Origin: Agelaius tricolor
Taxonomy: Eukaryota; Chordata; Aves; Passeriformes; Icteridae
DNA length: 64,000 bases
Direction of reading: 5' to 3'
Assembly: GCA_023055355.1 (NCBI GenBank)
Contig: JALJCS010000028.1
Location: 3,720,418-3,784,417 of the forward strand
Under the pieces are notes generated by a model that had not been told where the DNA came from, did not search any database, and was given only the letters and a program-made list of their open reading frames with translations. Positions 24,901-35,492 of this stretch are shown piece by piece; positions within the stretch are counted from its first letter, which is position 1, and each line of letters begins with the position of its first letter. The position numbers and the translations under genes were made by a program.

Positions 24901-27900
24901 AAGAGGAGGACCCCAGGGACTCACCTGGCACCTGCACAGTGAGGAATGGACAAGCAGCACCCCAGGACTCACCTGGATTGTGAGGGATGGCTGAGCAGCA
25001 CCCCAGGATCACCTGCACAGTGAGGAATGGACAAGCAGCCCCCCAGGACTCACCTGGCACCTGCACAGTGAGGAATGGACAAGCAGCCCCCCAGGACTCA
25101 CCTGGCACCTGCACAGTGAGGAATGGACAAGCAGCTCCCCAGGACTCACCTGGCACCTGCACAGTGAGGAATGGACAAGCAGCTCCCCAGGACTCACCTG
25201 GCACCTGCACAGTGAGGAATGGACAAGCAGCCCCCCAGGACTCACCTGGCACCTGCACAGTGAGGAATGGACAAGCAGCTCCCCAGGACTCACCTGGCAC
25301 CTGCACAGTGAGGGATTTCTCACGGGCCTGCAGCCTGTACACCAGCATGTAGGCGTTGCGGGAGCAATGCGTGCCCTTGCCGCACTTGGGCTTGCGGGTC
25401 TGGGATTTCGATGGCTCGGCTGTGGGAACAAAAGGCACAGCCTCAGCAACACACCAGCTCCTTCCCTGGCCCTCCATTAACGGGATGAGTTTGCCACCCA
25501 GCCAGCTTCTCTGTGCCAGGCCTCTGTGCCAAGCACTGGGCTTGGCACGGCTCAAAATTGTATCCCAAAGAAAGCCCCAAATCTCTCCAGCCTTTCTGGG
25601 TAAATCAAAGGGACTAAATTTAGGAGCCTGTTCTGAACCTCCCTTCTCAAGAGCCTTTCTTCTCTCCCCAGTGGAACTTCTCTGAGCCAAAAGCCACTCT
25701 TGGAAAAACATCCTTTCTCCCTTTTGCCTCTTGTTCTGCTGTCCTGACTCCAAAGAAAAGAGTCAAATCCTCAGGGAAGAAAATCGTATTTACAGGTGAT
25801 GGTGGATATTAAAAAAAAAACACAGCAAAGCTTTTAGGAAGCCAAGAGCCATGGAAAGGGTTGTTTGTGAGCAGCTGCTGGGGGATGTAAAGTTGTGTTG
25901 CAAGAGCTGCTGTTTCCAGATGGATTCTCAGGCAAGGAAAACACTTATCTACAGCTGCAGCTTCAAAAATCAAACCGTTCAAAATAAAGGAAAAAATTAA
26001 AGCAACAATGTTCCACAAATTGAACTCTAAGTGGGCCATTGAATTATTAAGTTTCTTTCCCCCAAATTCTGAAAAAAATTCATGTGCCTTTCCCCCCACA
26101 CTATCCAGAGGACTTCACAGACTCTATTTATTTGCATTTTATCCAAGAATTTTCGGAATTGTTCCCATCTGCATGGCCAAGACTCTCCCCCCTACAGACC
26201 TTCAGTTTATATTACTGACCTTCTCCTGCTGTTACATGTATTTGTAACAAAGAAAGGCCTCAGTTTTGCCTGGAAGAGGCAAATTACATCAAAACTTGAT
26301 ACAAATATTGAGCTCCCAGCTTAAAGAGGCTCCTAAACACACTTTACTTCTATTTTCTAAACACCCTTGACTTGAAATACGAGAAATACGAACATTTACA
26401 GCTAAGCACGAAACTTTATAAAATTGAGGTCATGAAACTTTATAAAATTGAGGTCACAGCAGTTTACTTGCATTTCATTTGTTGCACTTGGTGAGTGGGG
26501 AGGGTAAAAACAAAGGCAGAGCTGCCCTGGTGCCGTTCAGGGCTCAGTTTCCCTGTGCACCACTAGATGTCCGGCCAGCTCCAGCCTGGAGGGAGGAATG
26601 TCCCCATTCCAAGGACAGAGTGGTGGCACAGGCAGGAACATGGACTCACTAAGGCTGGAAAATCTCCCCAAGATGATCAAAGCCAATCATTAACCCAGCA
26701 CTGCCAGACCCACCACTAACCCTGTCCCCAGGTGCCATGTTCACACACTTTTTGAACACCTCCAGGGATTGTGACTCTACCACTGCCCTGCACAGCCTCC
26801 TCCAATGCCTGACTACACCTTACATGAAGGATTTTCCTCAATGTCCAACATAAATCTCCCCTGGCCCAGCCTGAGGCCGTTCCCTCTGCTCCTGTCCCTG
26901 TTCCCTGGAGCACAGCCCGACCCCCTCGGCTGTCCCCTCCTGTCAGGAGCTGTGCAGAGCCACAAGGGCCCCCTGAGCCTCCTTTGCTCCAGGCTGAGCC
27001 CCTTCCCAGCTCCCTCAGCTGCTCCTCAGTTCTCCAGACTCTTTTCCTTGTGCTGCAGACCCTTCCTCAGCTCCACTGCCCATTCTCTGTACATATTCCA
27101 GCACCTCGTGCAGGTGAGAACAAGGAAATGGGAGAAGGTTTAAGGGAGCACTTAAATCTGCAGGGTTTTTTTTTTTCCTCTAAAGATGCCTTAAAGAAAA
27201 ACAACATTCCATAAATTCTAACCACAGCAAAGCATCCTGGTGGGTAACAATTCCTGGGAATGGATTGCTTGCACTGCAAGTGAATTTCTTCATAATTTCC
27301 CTGGCTTTCCCCGCTGTGAGCACCTGCACTAGAGAACACTGAGCCACTACAAAACCATTTCAACTCCAAACGAGCTGTTCTTATTTATTGACTGCAGAGT
27401 AAGAAATTCACATCCTCAGCCCAAGCTTTCCAAGAAATCTCCAAGAAATTCTCCAGTCCAGGAACACAATGATATGGGCAGGACACGACGAGCCAGGAAA
27501 ACGGAAAAGCACCAAGGAAAAAGCTCAGAGTAAAAAGGCAGTTTTAGCTTCCAAGTTGTTATTTGGATCAAAATCTTTTTTACTGCCTCCAAGTCAAACA
27601 CCTCAGTGGAAATAGAACCATAATGTGTTAAGGAAAACTGAAAGCATTCTCCTTATCTGTTCCAAGGAAGTGGCACCCGCCTGTTGCTCCCTGATAGGAA
27701 CCCTCTGCCCGTGTTATCAGCGTCTTATCTGCCATGTGGCAGCCAGAGAAATACTAGAGCAGCTGATCACGAGGTGTAAACACTCACACGAGGCTGAAAC
27801 AAGCAAATCTGGCTGCAATCCCCAGGATTGCTGTTTCCCACGTTCCTCCAAGCCCATTCTGGGGAGGAGCAGGACGCCCGTGCTTGTGGTAGAAAGAGTT

Positions 27901-30900
27901 ACTTTAAAAGGGCACTCACAACTGAAAGGTTTTACCTAAATCTTCCTCAATTCCCAGCTGGAGTTTCTTCCCTTCCATCTTCTCAATGTCTTCATCGTTG
28001 AACTTGTACCACTCTCCTGTCTGTGGGTCCTTCACGTGGGCGATGTAGTGCCCGGAGTAGGCGCTTACTCCACGGTGTATGAGCACAGCGCTCAGCTCGT
28101 ACACGTACACCCCGTCTGCAAGGCAGGCAGCACTTACACACAGCTCTGCAGCCAACAGCACTCACCCTTCCTGCCCTAGGACCTCGTGTTTTCACCAGGC
28201 AGCAAAGCCTGCACTTGAACTCACAGCGCTTCAGGACATTGCTGAGAGGTTGTGGCTCAGTAACAAGGATGTTGATTGAAATACGGGCTTCAAACAACTC
28301 TGGACAGAATTTTCAATCAAAAATTGAGAGGAATTCAAGCAAAAATTGAGAGGAATTCAAGCAAAATTTGAGAGGAATTCAAGCAAAATTTGAGAGGAAT
28401 TCAAGCAAAATTTGAGAGGAATCACAGAATCCCAGAATGGTTTGGGTTGGAAGGGACTTTAAAGCCCATCTTGCTCCACATCTCTGCCATGGGCAGGGAC
28501 ATTTTCCACTATCCCAGGCTGCTCCAAGCCCCATCCAACCGGGCCTTGGACTTTTACAGGGATCCAGGGGCAGCCACAGTTTTTCTGAGCAGCCTGTACA
28601 CCATCCCCCTCACAGGGAGGAATTTCCTCCTAAACAGAATTAGAGATCTGCCAAGAGACAATGGGCAAAGATAACAAAAAACTGCCCCAAACTCACTTTT
28701 TTGCTCCATGAAAGGCTCCATGTCCAGCAGCTCTGAGAAGCCAATGTAGGTGTTCAGCTTCTTCTTGTGGCCAGTTTGTCTGTGCAGAGGCAAAGCTGTG
28801 GCTCAGGGCACAGCAACAACAGCTCCCATCCCAAAACACCTCCCTTGAACCCCTGAGCACCCCTTGAGAGGCTCAGACACCTCAAATTAAAGCAGGAAGA
28901 GCAGGGTAGTGACTTCCCCAAGAGCTTCCAGGGTGTTGCCACTCACCTGTCGAACACAAAGCGCATGAGCTGCAGATTGAGGGTGCAGGGCAGGCTGAGC
29001 AGCCGGATCTTCCTCGTGGCGTTTTGCTTGCTCTGACAAGTCTCACAAAAATAACGATTGTCCCCTTCTAATTTTTCCTCCTGAGTGTGGAGAGGCAGAG
29101 GGAAAGGTCTTGAGAACATGTCAGCACTGAAAAGTCAATTGAGCTACTCAACAGCTGGAGAATGAGAAACATCAAAGTTATTTTAACGATTTAAGTCTTT
29201 CTCAGCTGCTGCCCAAATTTTTCTGAGTTAAATGACTGCACTTTACAGCATGGCCATAACAGGCTGCTCTCACTTTAAGGCATATTTTAGACTGAATCAA
29301 GCCCCATTCCAAGTTCTCAAGTCTCTTACTCTTGCTCCTCGCCTGACTGAGTTGGTTTATACCAAGAAAATAATTAAATCACCCCTTTTACGAGTTCACA
29401 TGGACCCAGTTAATGTAAAGCCACATTTCAGCCTGGAAACTACAGCCCTCTGCTCAGCCACTCAAAATCACCCTGCAGGAGTCACTCACTGCCTAAGCAG
29501 CTCCAAGGGCAGGGTTAGGCCAGAGGAAAATTCCAACCCCTCTAAAAACGTCACAGGGTTGTTCTGTGTGAAGGAGGAGCAGACAAATGTCAAGTTCTCC
29601 AATTCAGGAATTCAATCTGCACACCAAAACTATTTTTTTTTTTTTTTTTTCATGGCAGACCTTCCAGGCAGAGCAACTGGTTTGCTGAGTGCAGCAGCAA
29701 GCAAGGAGCTCAAGGAAAGGGTTCAGGTCAGTTCTGTCCTAAATAGTTTGAGTGGAATCCACACCTTAGTGTGCCAGAGCTGAACTTCATATCCAGAGAA
29801 ATTTTCAAGCTGAATTGAGGGCACTTGCAGCTGTTCCTGCAGCTATTCCCAGCACTCCCTGGTACTTCTGAGAGCACATTTTTCAGCAGGGAATGTCTCC
29901 TGTTGCTATGCAGATGAGCACTGACACAGAAAACATGGAAAGCAGCCGTTCTCCCAGTGCTATCCGTGACAAAGCAGGCAGAGACTTTTCCCTAACTTTC
30001 CTGGCAAAGTATTTTAACTAAAAATGCAACTTTCAAGTGCTTTTTAAAGCCATAACAGGAGCATGTGATGTCACAGAGCTATTCCTTGCTCTGTGCCTCA
30101 ATCCTCATTTTTTGGGTCTGCAGAAAAAAACATTTTCACTTGGATGCATCTCCCTGAGCCAAGTCAGTGGCTTCACCCCGACACCGACCTCGAAGGCTGT
30201 GAATTGGAGGAAGGAACTGAAATTCCTTGCTAAAAATAGCAGGACTCCAACCCCAACGAGCTCATACCTTGAGGAATTCTGTTATACAGTCTGTCAACTG
30301 CTTGTGTCCTTGGATGTTTAACTCCAGCTCGTAAAATTTAGACACCAGTTTAGATTCTCTGCCACACTGGTTGCAGCTGGGATGGGAAAGAAGACAAAAA
30401 TATATCTGAGGACAGGTCAGGGCTCATGCATTGGGCTCCCAAGTCTTTGGTAAAATGTTCCTTGTATAAAACCAGGAGAAAAACCAAAGTCAGGGCTAAG
30501 GAGATTCACACCTCCAGACCATAAAAACTCCAGGAGAAGGTTTAAACAGCTTAACAGTACCTACCAGGACCTGTCACAACTTGCATGTACCATTATATTT
30601 TATTTTTAAGGTGAAATTCCCAGTTCTGAGAACACAGGAATGAAAATACAACAGCCAGGATGCTGTTTTCTGGCTGCAGGACCTGCCACTCCATTAACTC
30701 ACTTGTAGGTTTAGTTGGTAAATTCTCATTAAAGGAGTAAAAGCAGCTGCAGAACTGTCACAGCAACACCACACACACAGGAACAGGAAAGGAAAAGGTA
30801 AATATTTCCCAGAAAGTGTTTCTGCTGCAGCTTAACTGCCTGCTCTGGTTGCTAGGAGGGATCTTTCCCTCCTGAATTCTTCTAAAAATTTAAATATTTA

Positions 30901-33900
30901 CAGAAAGGGTCTTCCCAGAATTATTACTTACACTGTGACATAGGCATACTCTCCACAGAACTGCTTCTGCACAATGTTCCGGACATCTGGGTTTTTCTGT
31001 TTGGACAAAGTATCTTCCAGCAGGGACATGAACAGCTTGGAAAACTCCTGGGCATCCTGAAAGAGAAAACCAAGTTCATTAACAATCCACCACAGCACAA
31101 TCCCAACCCTGTCACTAATTCACTGCTAATTACCCCGAGCCCTCCACACAGGCTGAGCCGAGGCTCCGTGAACAGCATGGAAAATAAAGACCAGGCAGGA
31201 GAACTGAGGAAAACAGAGGAATTTGGCTAAAAGGAGCAGGAGCGTGAGGCCCTCAGTGTGGGAGCACAGCAGGAGCTGCCCTGGCTCCCTGCCAGTCCTG
31301 CTGGGGGCTTTGACTTCTGGCCTGCTCCTCCCAGGATTCTGGAAGGGATAAGAACCCTCCTGTGGGGCTTTTGAGCCCCTTGATCCTCCTCTTTGCAGCT
31401 GTCCCTGCTCAGATCAGAGGTGAGAAGAGAAATGAAAACACCCCAAAAATGAGAGGCTGTCCTTTGGGTGATCCCAGCAATGCTCCAGAGCTTCCCCACA
31501 CCCAGCTCAGGGCCTTTCTCTCCTGCCCTGGTTCTTCTCTTCCACAAACAAACAGGTTTTGGCTTCTCTCAGCTGCCCTTTGGTGTCCCTGGTCAGCTTC
31601 CTTCCTCTCCTGACCCTCCCAAGGAAACATTTGCCAGTGCTCTGCTCTTGCTCCAAAACCTCCCATTACCTCTCCAAGTGGATTTCCAAGCCCTGCCCCT
31701 CTCCCAGGCTCTCTCCAGCTGCAGCCCCACAGCACTCAGCTCCCACGTGCTGCCCTGGGATCCTGGCTGGCTCCTGCTCATCCACCTCCCCCTGAGGATT
31801 TCCTCACCCTTGGGAGGGCCCTCTCACCACCCAACTGCCCGGGCAGCACCTGCAGCACCCTCACTGCAGCTCTGGCTCCCAGCTGGCCCCAGCCCATTGC
31901 TCCTGGCTTCATCCCACCACTCCCCTGGCTCCTCCTGATTTGCACTTATCACTTCCTAGCCTCATTCCATTGCTCCATGGGCTCCTCCTTATATCCCTGT
32001 ATTCATCCCATTGTTTCATGTTGTGATTCCATCACTCCCTGGGCTCCTCCTGATCTCCCTATCTCCATCCCACTGCCCCTGGGCTCCTCTTTATCTCTGC
32101 ATCATCATCCCATTGTTCCATGTCCTGATCCCATCACTCCCAGGGCTCCTCCTTGTCTCCCTGGCCCCATCCCATCACTCCCCATTCTCACTCCCTGGAC
32201 TCCTCCTGATCTCCTTGGCCTCATTCCATTGCTCCTTAGCCCCATCCCATCATTCCCTGGGTTCCTCCTCTCTCCCTGTCCTCATCTCATTCTTCCTTGG
32301 GACCCTCCTGATCCCACTGCTCCCTGTTCTCCTCCTGATCTCCCTGTCCCCATCACATCACTCCTTGGACTCCTCATCTTCCTGGCCCCATCCCATCACT
32401 CCCCATTCTCACTCCCTGGACTCCTCCTGATCTCCCTGGCCTCATTCCATTGCTCCTTAGCCCCATCCCATCATTCCCTGGGTTTCTATCTCCCTGTCCT
32501 CATCCCATTTCTCCTTGGGACCTTCCTGATCTCCCTCTCTCCATCCCATTGCTCCCTGTTCTCCTCCTGATCTCCCTGTCCCCATCACATCACTCCTTGG
32601 ACTCCTCATCTCCCTGGCCTCATCCCATTCCTCTTTGGGACCCTACTAATCTCCCTCTCTCCATCCCATTGCTCCCTATTCTCCTCCTGATCTCCCTGGC
32701 CTCATCCCATCACTCCCTGGGCTCTACCTTGGGCACTCCTGATGTCCTGGTCCCCTCCTATTTCCCCCCTGCACTCTGACAGGGCCCTGCAGCCTCACCT
32801 CCCCCTTCATGTTTGCACCCAGCAGCCAGACCCAGCTGGGAGCTGCCCAGTGAGCACCCAAGGGTGATTCCCAGCTTCTGGAAGTGCCAGGAGTCCCCTC
32901 CCACACACCTGCTGCTGCCCCGTGTCCAGCCCCAGCGCCTTGACAAAGGCCGAGGGGTCGATGTAGCGCCGCTTGCTGTTCTGCAGCAGAGCAAACAGGT
33001 ACTGCAGGTGCTCACAGATGGTCTGGGGCTCATAATCTGGGAAAAACACAAGGCACAGCAGGAATTCAGGGTGAGAAGGGATCGCTCCAAGTGTTTCACA
33101 ACCATTAAATGTCATAGGCTTGGAAGGAAACGTGGTTTGAGTTGTCAGAAAAACTGAAGCGGATTGTGTAGGTGATGATAGCACATCCCAGCACAAGCCA
33201 AATAAAGAACAATTTAGGTTGGAAAAAACCTTAGGATTCATCAAGTTCAGCTGTAAATATTTACATTCTGCAACTTTCAGATAGGAGGGTGGAGCCAGGC
33301 TCTGTTCCCAGGGAACAAGGGACAGGATGACAGGAAATGACCTTGAGTTGCTCCAGGAGAGGTCTAGGTAGGATATTAGGGAAAATTCCTCCATGGAAAG
33401 GGTGGTCAGGCACTGGAACAGGCTGCTCAGGGCAGTGGTGGAGTCCCCATCCCTGGAAGTGCTCAAAAACTGTCTGGATGTGGCACCTGGGTAGATGGGC
33501 TAATGGTGGACTTGGCAGTGCTGAGGGAATGGTTGGACTGATAATCTTGGAGGAGTTTTCCAACCTTAGGGATTCCATGATTCCATCCTGCAGTGCCCAG
33601 CATGAGCTGTGAGTGAAGGGTTTATACAGCATGCACCAACTACCCAAAAACCAGCTTATTTACCCCAGAAGGTGAAACATCATTTACAACCCCCATGAAA
33701 CAGCAGCAGAGCTGAGGTGGCTGTGCTGACCCAGAGCCTCCCAAAGAGCAGAAAGAACTGGGAGCCTTAATCCTGTGTGAGGCCCAAATTTCATCCCTGC
33801 CACAGCACAGACCAGCCCTGACCCACACATTCCACCCCATGCACCATCACTAGGCTGCCTTAGCAAGCCCAAACCAAACCTTCATTTCCAACCAGCTCAG

Positions 33901-35492
33901 ATCACTCTGACCTAGGATATCACCTGGATTAAGGTCGGTTCATTCCCAAAACCCAGATGATGGCTCTGAACCAACAGCACAGCGACGGCACCAACGGCCA
34001 GAGCTTCCCCCATGAATTCTCCTGACCAACCTAATCCCAAGGTGGGGTTTTAGGGAGGGAACAAACCCCTCTGTGCCACTCACCTGTGTCCTTGGGAACG
34101 CCGTCCCCGCAGGCGCTGGGGCACAGGTAGAGCGCCTGCCGCAGCTCCAGGTTCAGGAACCACATCTGCAGGAAGGTGTTGACGTAGCACGTGGCACCCA
34201 GGTTGGTCAGGCCCACAAAGGCGTTCTGGGGGACAGAAAAAGGGCCAGCTCAGGTCACCTGCCCTGTCCCCAGCGTGGCCCTGGCCCCATGGAGGGGGGG
34301 GTTGGGTACCTTCTTGCGGCGCTCGCAGTTGGGGTCGTCGATGTTGTGGAAGCTGTTCTCATCAATCTCACCCAGCCACGCGTGCTCCCCGATGCCCACC
34401 AGGCAGTTGGGGTTCCCTCGGCAGTTCCTCCTGAGGAGCCAGACCCCAGCTGTCACCCCTGTGTCCCCTGCAGACCCCAGCTGTCACCCCCGTGTCCCCT
34501 GGGGGCTGGCAGGGTGACGGTAGGGGGGATATGGGGAAGGACGTAATGTTGAATGGGATGAGACATGGAACACCTTCCCCCCCCCCCCAAACAGTGGTCA
34601 TAGGTGAGGAAGGAGGTGGAGAACCAGAGGGGTTTTTAGGTAAAAAAAAAAGGGGATTCCAGGACCAAGAGGATCTGCGATATCTGAGAAGCCAGGCAGG
34701 GATAGAGCTTGCCCCAACTCCAGGGTGAGTGCTGTGCATCCAGGCAAGGAGATGGGTTCCCTTTAGCCCACTGGGATCCCCCATAAATGGGGAGTCAGGC
34801 ATAGAGGGGTCCCTACAACCCTGGAGTGGGAATATTTCCTTACATCTGGGAAGCCAGGTAAGAAGAGAGGTTCCCTACAACCCCAAGGTTATCCTAAAAA
34901 TGGGTCTGGGACAAACAAGGACAGGGGCTCCCCACCAGCCCATGGGGGCTCTCCTATATCTAAAGAACCCACCCCACAACACCAGGGTGGTGCCCTGTAT
35001 CTGCTTGGGAGCCAGGTTGGGAAGAGGGTCTCCCACCACCCCAGGGAAGTTCCCCTACATCAGAGGGGCCAGAGAAGGAGAGGGGTTCCCCACAGCCCGG
35101 GGAGGGTCCGTCCCCTGTGTCTGAGCAGAGGGACAGAGGCTCCCCCCAGCCAAGGGAGTCCCCTATACCTGGGGAGCCCCACAAGGACACACAGGGCGCT
35201 GAGGGCCCAGCCCCGGGGATGGAGTCCCCCAGAAGGGAACACGGGGGAGCCTCCACCGACCCCGCGGAACCTCGGCAGGGCCGGGGACCGCCCCGCGCCT
35301 CATGGCGGGAGGGAGCAGGGGCTCGGAGGGTTGTGTGCCCGGCCCGGCCCCACGGTACCGGCAGGCGCCGCGCTGGCAGGGCTCCAGCCGGACGCGATAG
35401 GCCGCCTCGATGTGCTCCTGCGCCACCGCCTCGGGCGGCACCGTCTCGGTCCAGCGCCACGCCGCTTTCTCCAGCTGCAGCCGCGGCGCCAT
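4115..35492 (-). CDS. USP48: USP48, ubiquitin carboxyl-terminal hydrolase 48 (complete, 27 exons)
   Basis: USP48 is a cysteine protease that removes ubiquitin from substrates in nucleus and cytoplasm. The model reads leftward from ATG at 35492-35490 to TGA at 4117-4115. It has 27 coding exons totalling 3084 nt (1027 residues; human is about 1035), with phase preserved at every junction. Exons in order: 35359-35492, 34310-34430, 34084-34225, 32909-33036, 30932-31056, 30268-30376, 28947-29080, 28697-28779, 27936-28115, 25294-25419, 21999-22148, 19473-19673, 18116-18230, 17858-17988, 16494-16565, 13602-13726, 13338-13460, 11449-11510, 10878-10988, 10132-10250, 9362-9468, 7436-7540, 6828-6983, 5969-6094, 4387-4435, 4230-4256, 4115-4137. 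Order of parts: N-terminal leader, USP catalytic domain, DUSP region, ubiquitin-like domain, short GLLGH tail. Family identity is secure; ends of single exons could be off by a base or two. Confidence 0.95.
4450..5440. repeat. 24-bp minisatellite in USP48 intron 24
   Basis: Close to 40 copies of a 24-bp unit (gaatgaaccagcacagaaacca plus two bases) lie head to tail. Most are near identical; some have gaatcaac or caggggcag variants. The right third is more diverged and mixes in a ggatccaggggatgaacc form. The array starts about 20 bases upstream of the exon 25 acceptor. Because 24 is a multiple of three, it is open in several frames on both strands, but no translated product is supported. Confidence 0.95.
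5540..5925. repeat. AT-rich tandem repeat, unit about 28-35 bp
   Basis: Diverged copies of a motif like ggattttcctcctccaaaac are repeated roughly a dozen times, with A-rich spacers of variable length. The block is intronic in USP48, between exons 24 and 25, just upstream in transcription of the 24-bp array. It has no coding features. Confidence 0.75.
6300..6745 (+). mobile_element. Probable solo LTR of an avian endogenous retrovirus
   Basis: The plus strand shows LTR architecture: a U3-like stretch, a TATA box (gtataaaagg near 6553), and an AATAAA near 6643 followed by a short tail ending near cagcaattatcaacca. No gag, pol or env frames are present, so it would be a solo LTR. I could not find a clear target-site duplication, so both ends are approximate. 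It lies antisense to USP48 in the intron between exons 23 and 24. Confidence 0.55.
7278..7332. repeat. Short tandem repeat, 13-bp unit (about four copies)
   Basis: Four successive copies of a unit like cactttttaagac occur in the USP48 intron between exons 22 and 23. Confidence 0.8.
7436..22148 (-). CDS. USP48: USP48 exons 11-22: DUSP region and linkers (residues 428-901)
   Basis: Twelve exons encode the middle of the protein, which in this family holds DUSP modules proposed to mediate protein contacts. Recognisable landmarks are [12 protein letters not shown] with [12 protein letters not shown] (exon 12), [21 protein letters not shown] (exons 13-14), [20 protein letters not shown] with CCSQCK (exon 16), [15 protein letters not shown] (exon 18), [11 protein letters not shown] (exon 19) and [20 protein letters not shown] (exon 21). 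Exons 14-15 and 22 are acidic low-complexity linkers. Exon 11 appears to end at a weak donor (G followed by GTCTGT), chosen because it alone keeps the frame. Confidence 0.9.
9560..10075 (-). mobile_element. CR1 LINE fragment
   Basis: The plus strand reads as the reverse complement of the CR1 3' end. It begins near gtggtttgggctgggagaga, then runs through the typical gggacaccttccactatccc and ctggagccttctccagactgagc stretches. It is truncated and non-coding, in the USP48 intron between exons 20 and 21. Confidence 0.8.
13150..13295 (-). mobile_element. Short CR1 fragment
   Basis: A diverged, deleted copy of the CR1 3' end is visible from ggaatggtttgggatc to the cagccacagctgctctgggcag stretch. 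It ends close to exon 17 of USP48. Confidence 0.6.
23835..24220 (-). mobile_element. CR1 LINE fragment
   Basis: The antisense CR1 3' end starts at cttgggagggaccttgaaga and continues through gggacaccttccactatccc and gggaggaattccttccc. It immediately precedes the donor-bearing minisatellite in USP48 intron 10. Confidence 0.75.
24261..25293 (-). repeat. 48-bp minisatellite carrying copies of the USP48 exon 10 splice donor
   Basis: The array starts exactly at the 3' boundary of exon 10 (25294) and runs about 1 kb into intron 10. Read on the minus strand, each intact unit repeats the last codons of exon 10 (LTVQVP), the exon-ending G, and the donor GTGAGT, followed by a variable segment. On the plus strand the donor core is actcacctgg. 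Exact copies start at 25288 (the real exon end), 25240, 25192, 25144, 25096, 25048, 24967, 24919, 24877, 24829, 24788, 24700, 24619, 24529, 24480, 24406, 24358 and 24266. The first six are spaced exactly 48 bp apart; others are deleted or diverged, and about six further units have altered donors. Confidence 0.93.
25294..34225 (-). CDS. USP48: USP48 exons 3-10: USP catalytic domain (residues 86-427)
   Basis: Exon 3 opens the papain-like USP fold with the Cys box [12 protein letters not shown]; the nucleophile is Cys98 by count, as in human. Exons 4-5 carry the QQQDAQEF segment. Exons 6-7 supply two CxxC pairs (CNQCG, CETCQ) typical of the zinc-binding finger of USPs. Exon 9 carries the His box with SGHYIAHV (His348 by count) and FNDEDI. 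Exon 10 (25294-25419) ends the domain with [11 protein letters not shown] and the LTVQVP boundary. All catalytic landmarks are intact, so an active enzyme is expected. Exon 3 is about four residues shorter than human after the CPSACGDG stretch. The exon 10 donor is the template of the array at 24261-25299. Confidence 0.93.
26395..26458. repeat. Two-copy direct repeat, ~24 bp
   Basis: The sequence gaaactttataaaattgagg appears twice in succession with its short flanks. This is a simple local duplication in the USP48 intron between exons 9 and 10. Confidence 0.8.
26690..27115 (-). mobile_element. CR1 LINE fragment (3' region)
   Basis: The plus strand carries an antisense CR1 3' portion, recognised by stretches such as ttgtgactctaccactgccctg, ggcccagcctgaggccgttccc, and the Cys/Ser-rich ccttcccagctccctcagctgctcc segment. 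It has no intact frame. Confidence 0.7.
28318..28425. repeat. 23-bp tandem repeat (five copies)
   Basis: Five copies of a unit like attgagaggaattcaagcaaa lie head to tail. They abut the start of a CR1 fragment, so the repeat may have grown at the CR1 insertion end. Confidence 0.85.
28426..28640 (-). mobile_element. CR1 LINE 3' end fragment
   Basis: The fragment begins with cacagaatcccagaatggtt, the reverse complement of the CR1 3' terminus. It then reads gggttggaagggactttaaa and gggacattttccactatccc. It lies between exons 8 and 9 of USP48. Confidence 0.85.
31900..32765. repeat. Minisatellite in USP48 intron 4, ~45-50-bp unit
   Basis: Diverged units built from ctgggctcctcctgatctcc and cccatcccatcactccc pieces repeat across the block. 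A higher-order duplication of roughly 220 bp is visible: the segment starting near 32172 recurs near 32394. The array lies wholly in the intron between exons 4 and 5; long frames through it are artefacts. Confidence 0.85.
33285..33595 (+). mobile_element. CR1 LINE fragment, sense orientation
   Basis: The plus strand carries a sense CR1 3' portion, with ggtcaggcactggaacaggc and the terminal gattccatgattcc repeats. A second, shorter antisense piece (ggttggaaaaaaccttagg) adjoins on the left near 33215. Both lie upstream of USP48 exon 4. Confidence 0.75.
34310..35492 (-). CDS. USP48: USP48 exons 1-2: N-terminal region (residues 1-85)
   Basis: Exon 1 (35359-35492) starts [14 protein letters not shown], matching the start recalled for mammalian USP48, which fixes the initiator. 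Exon 2 (34310-34430) carries the conserved stretches [14 protein letters not shown] and [17 protein letters not shown] ahead of the catalytic core. The exon 1 donor is GTACCG, weaker than usual but in phase with exon 2. Exon 1 sits in a CpG island that continues upstream. Confidence 0.92.

Noticed and set aside
24261..25293. The 48-bp repeats as a CRISPR-like or coding tandem-repeat protein gene
   Set aside because: There are no spacers, and the frame is continuous with USP48 exon 10. The structure is explained by duplication of the exon edge and donor.
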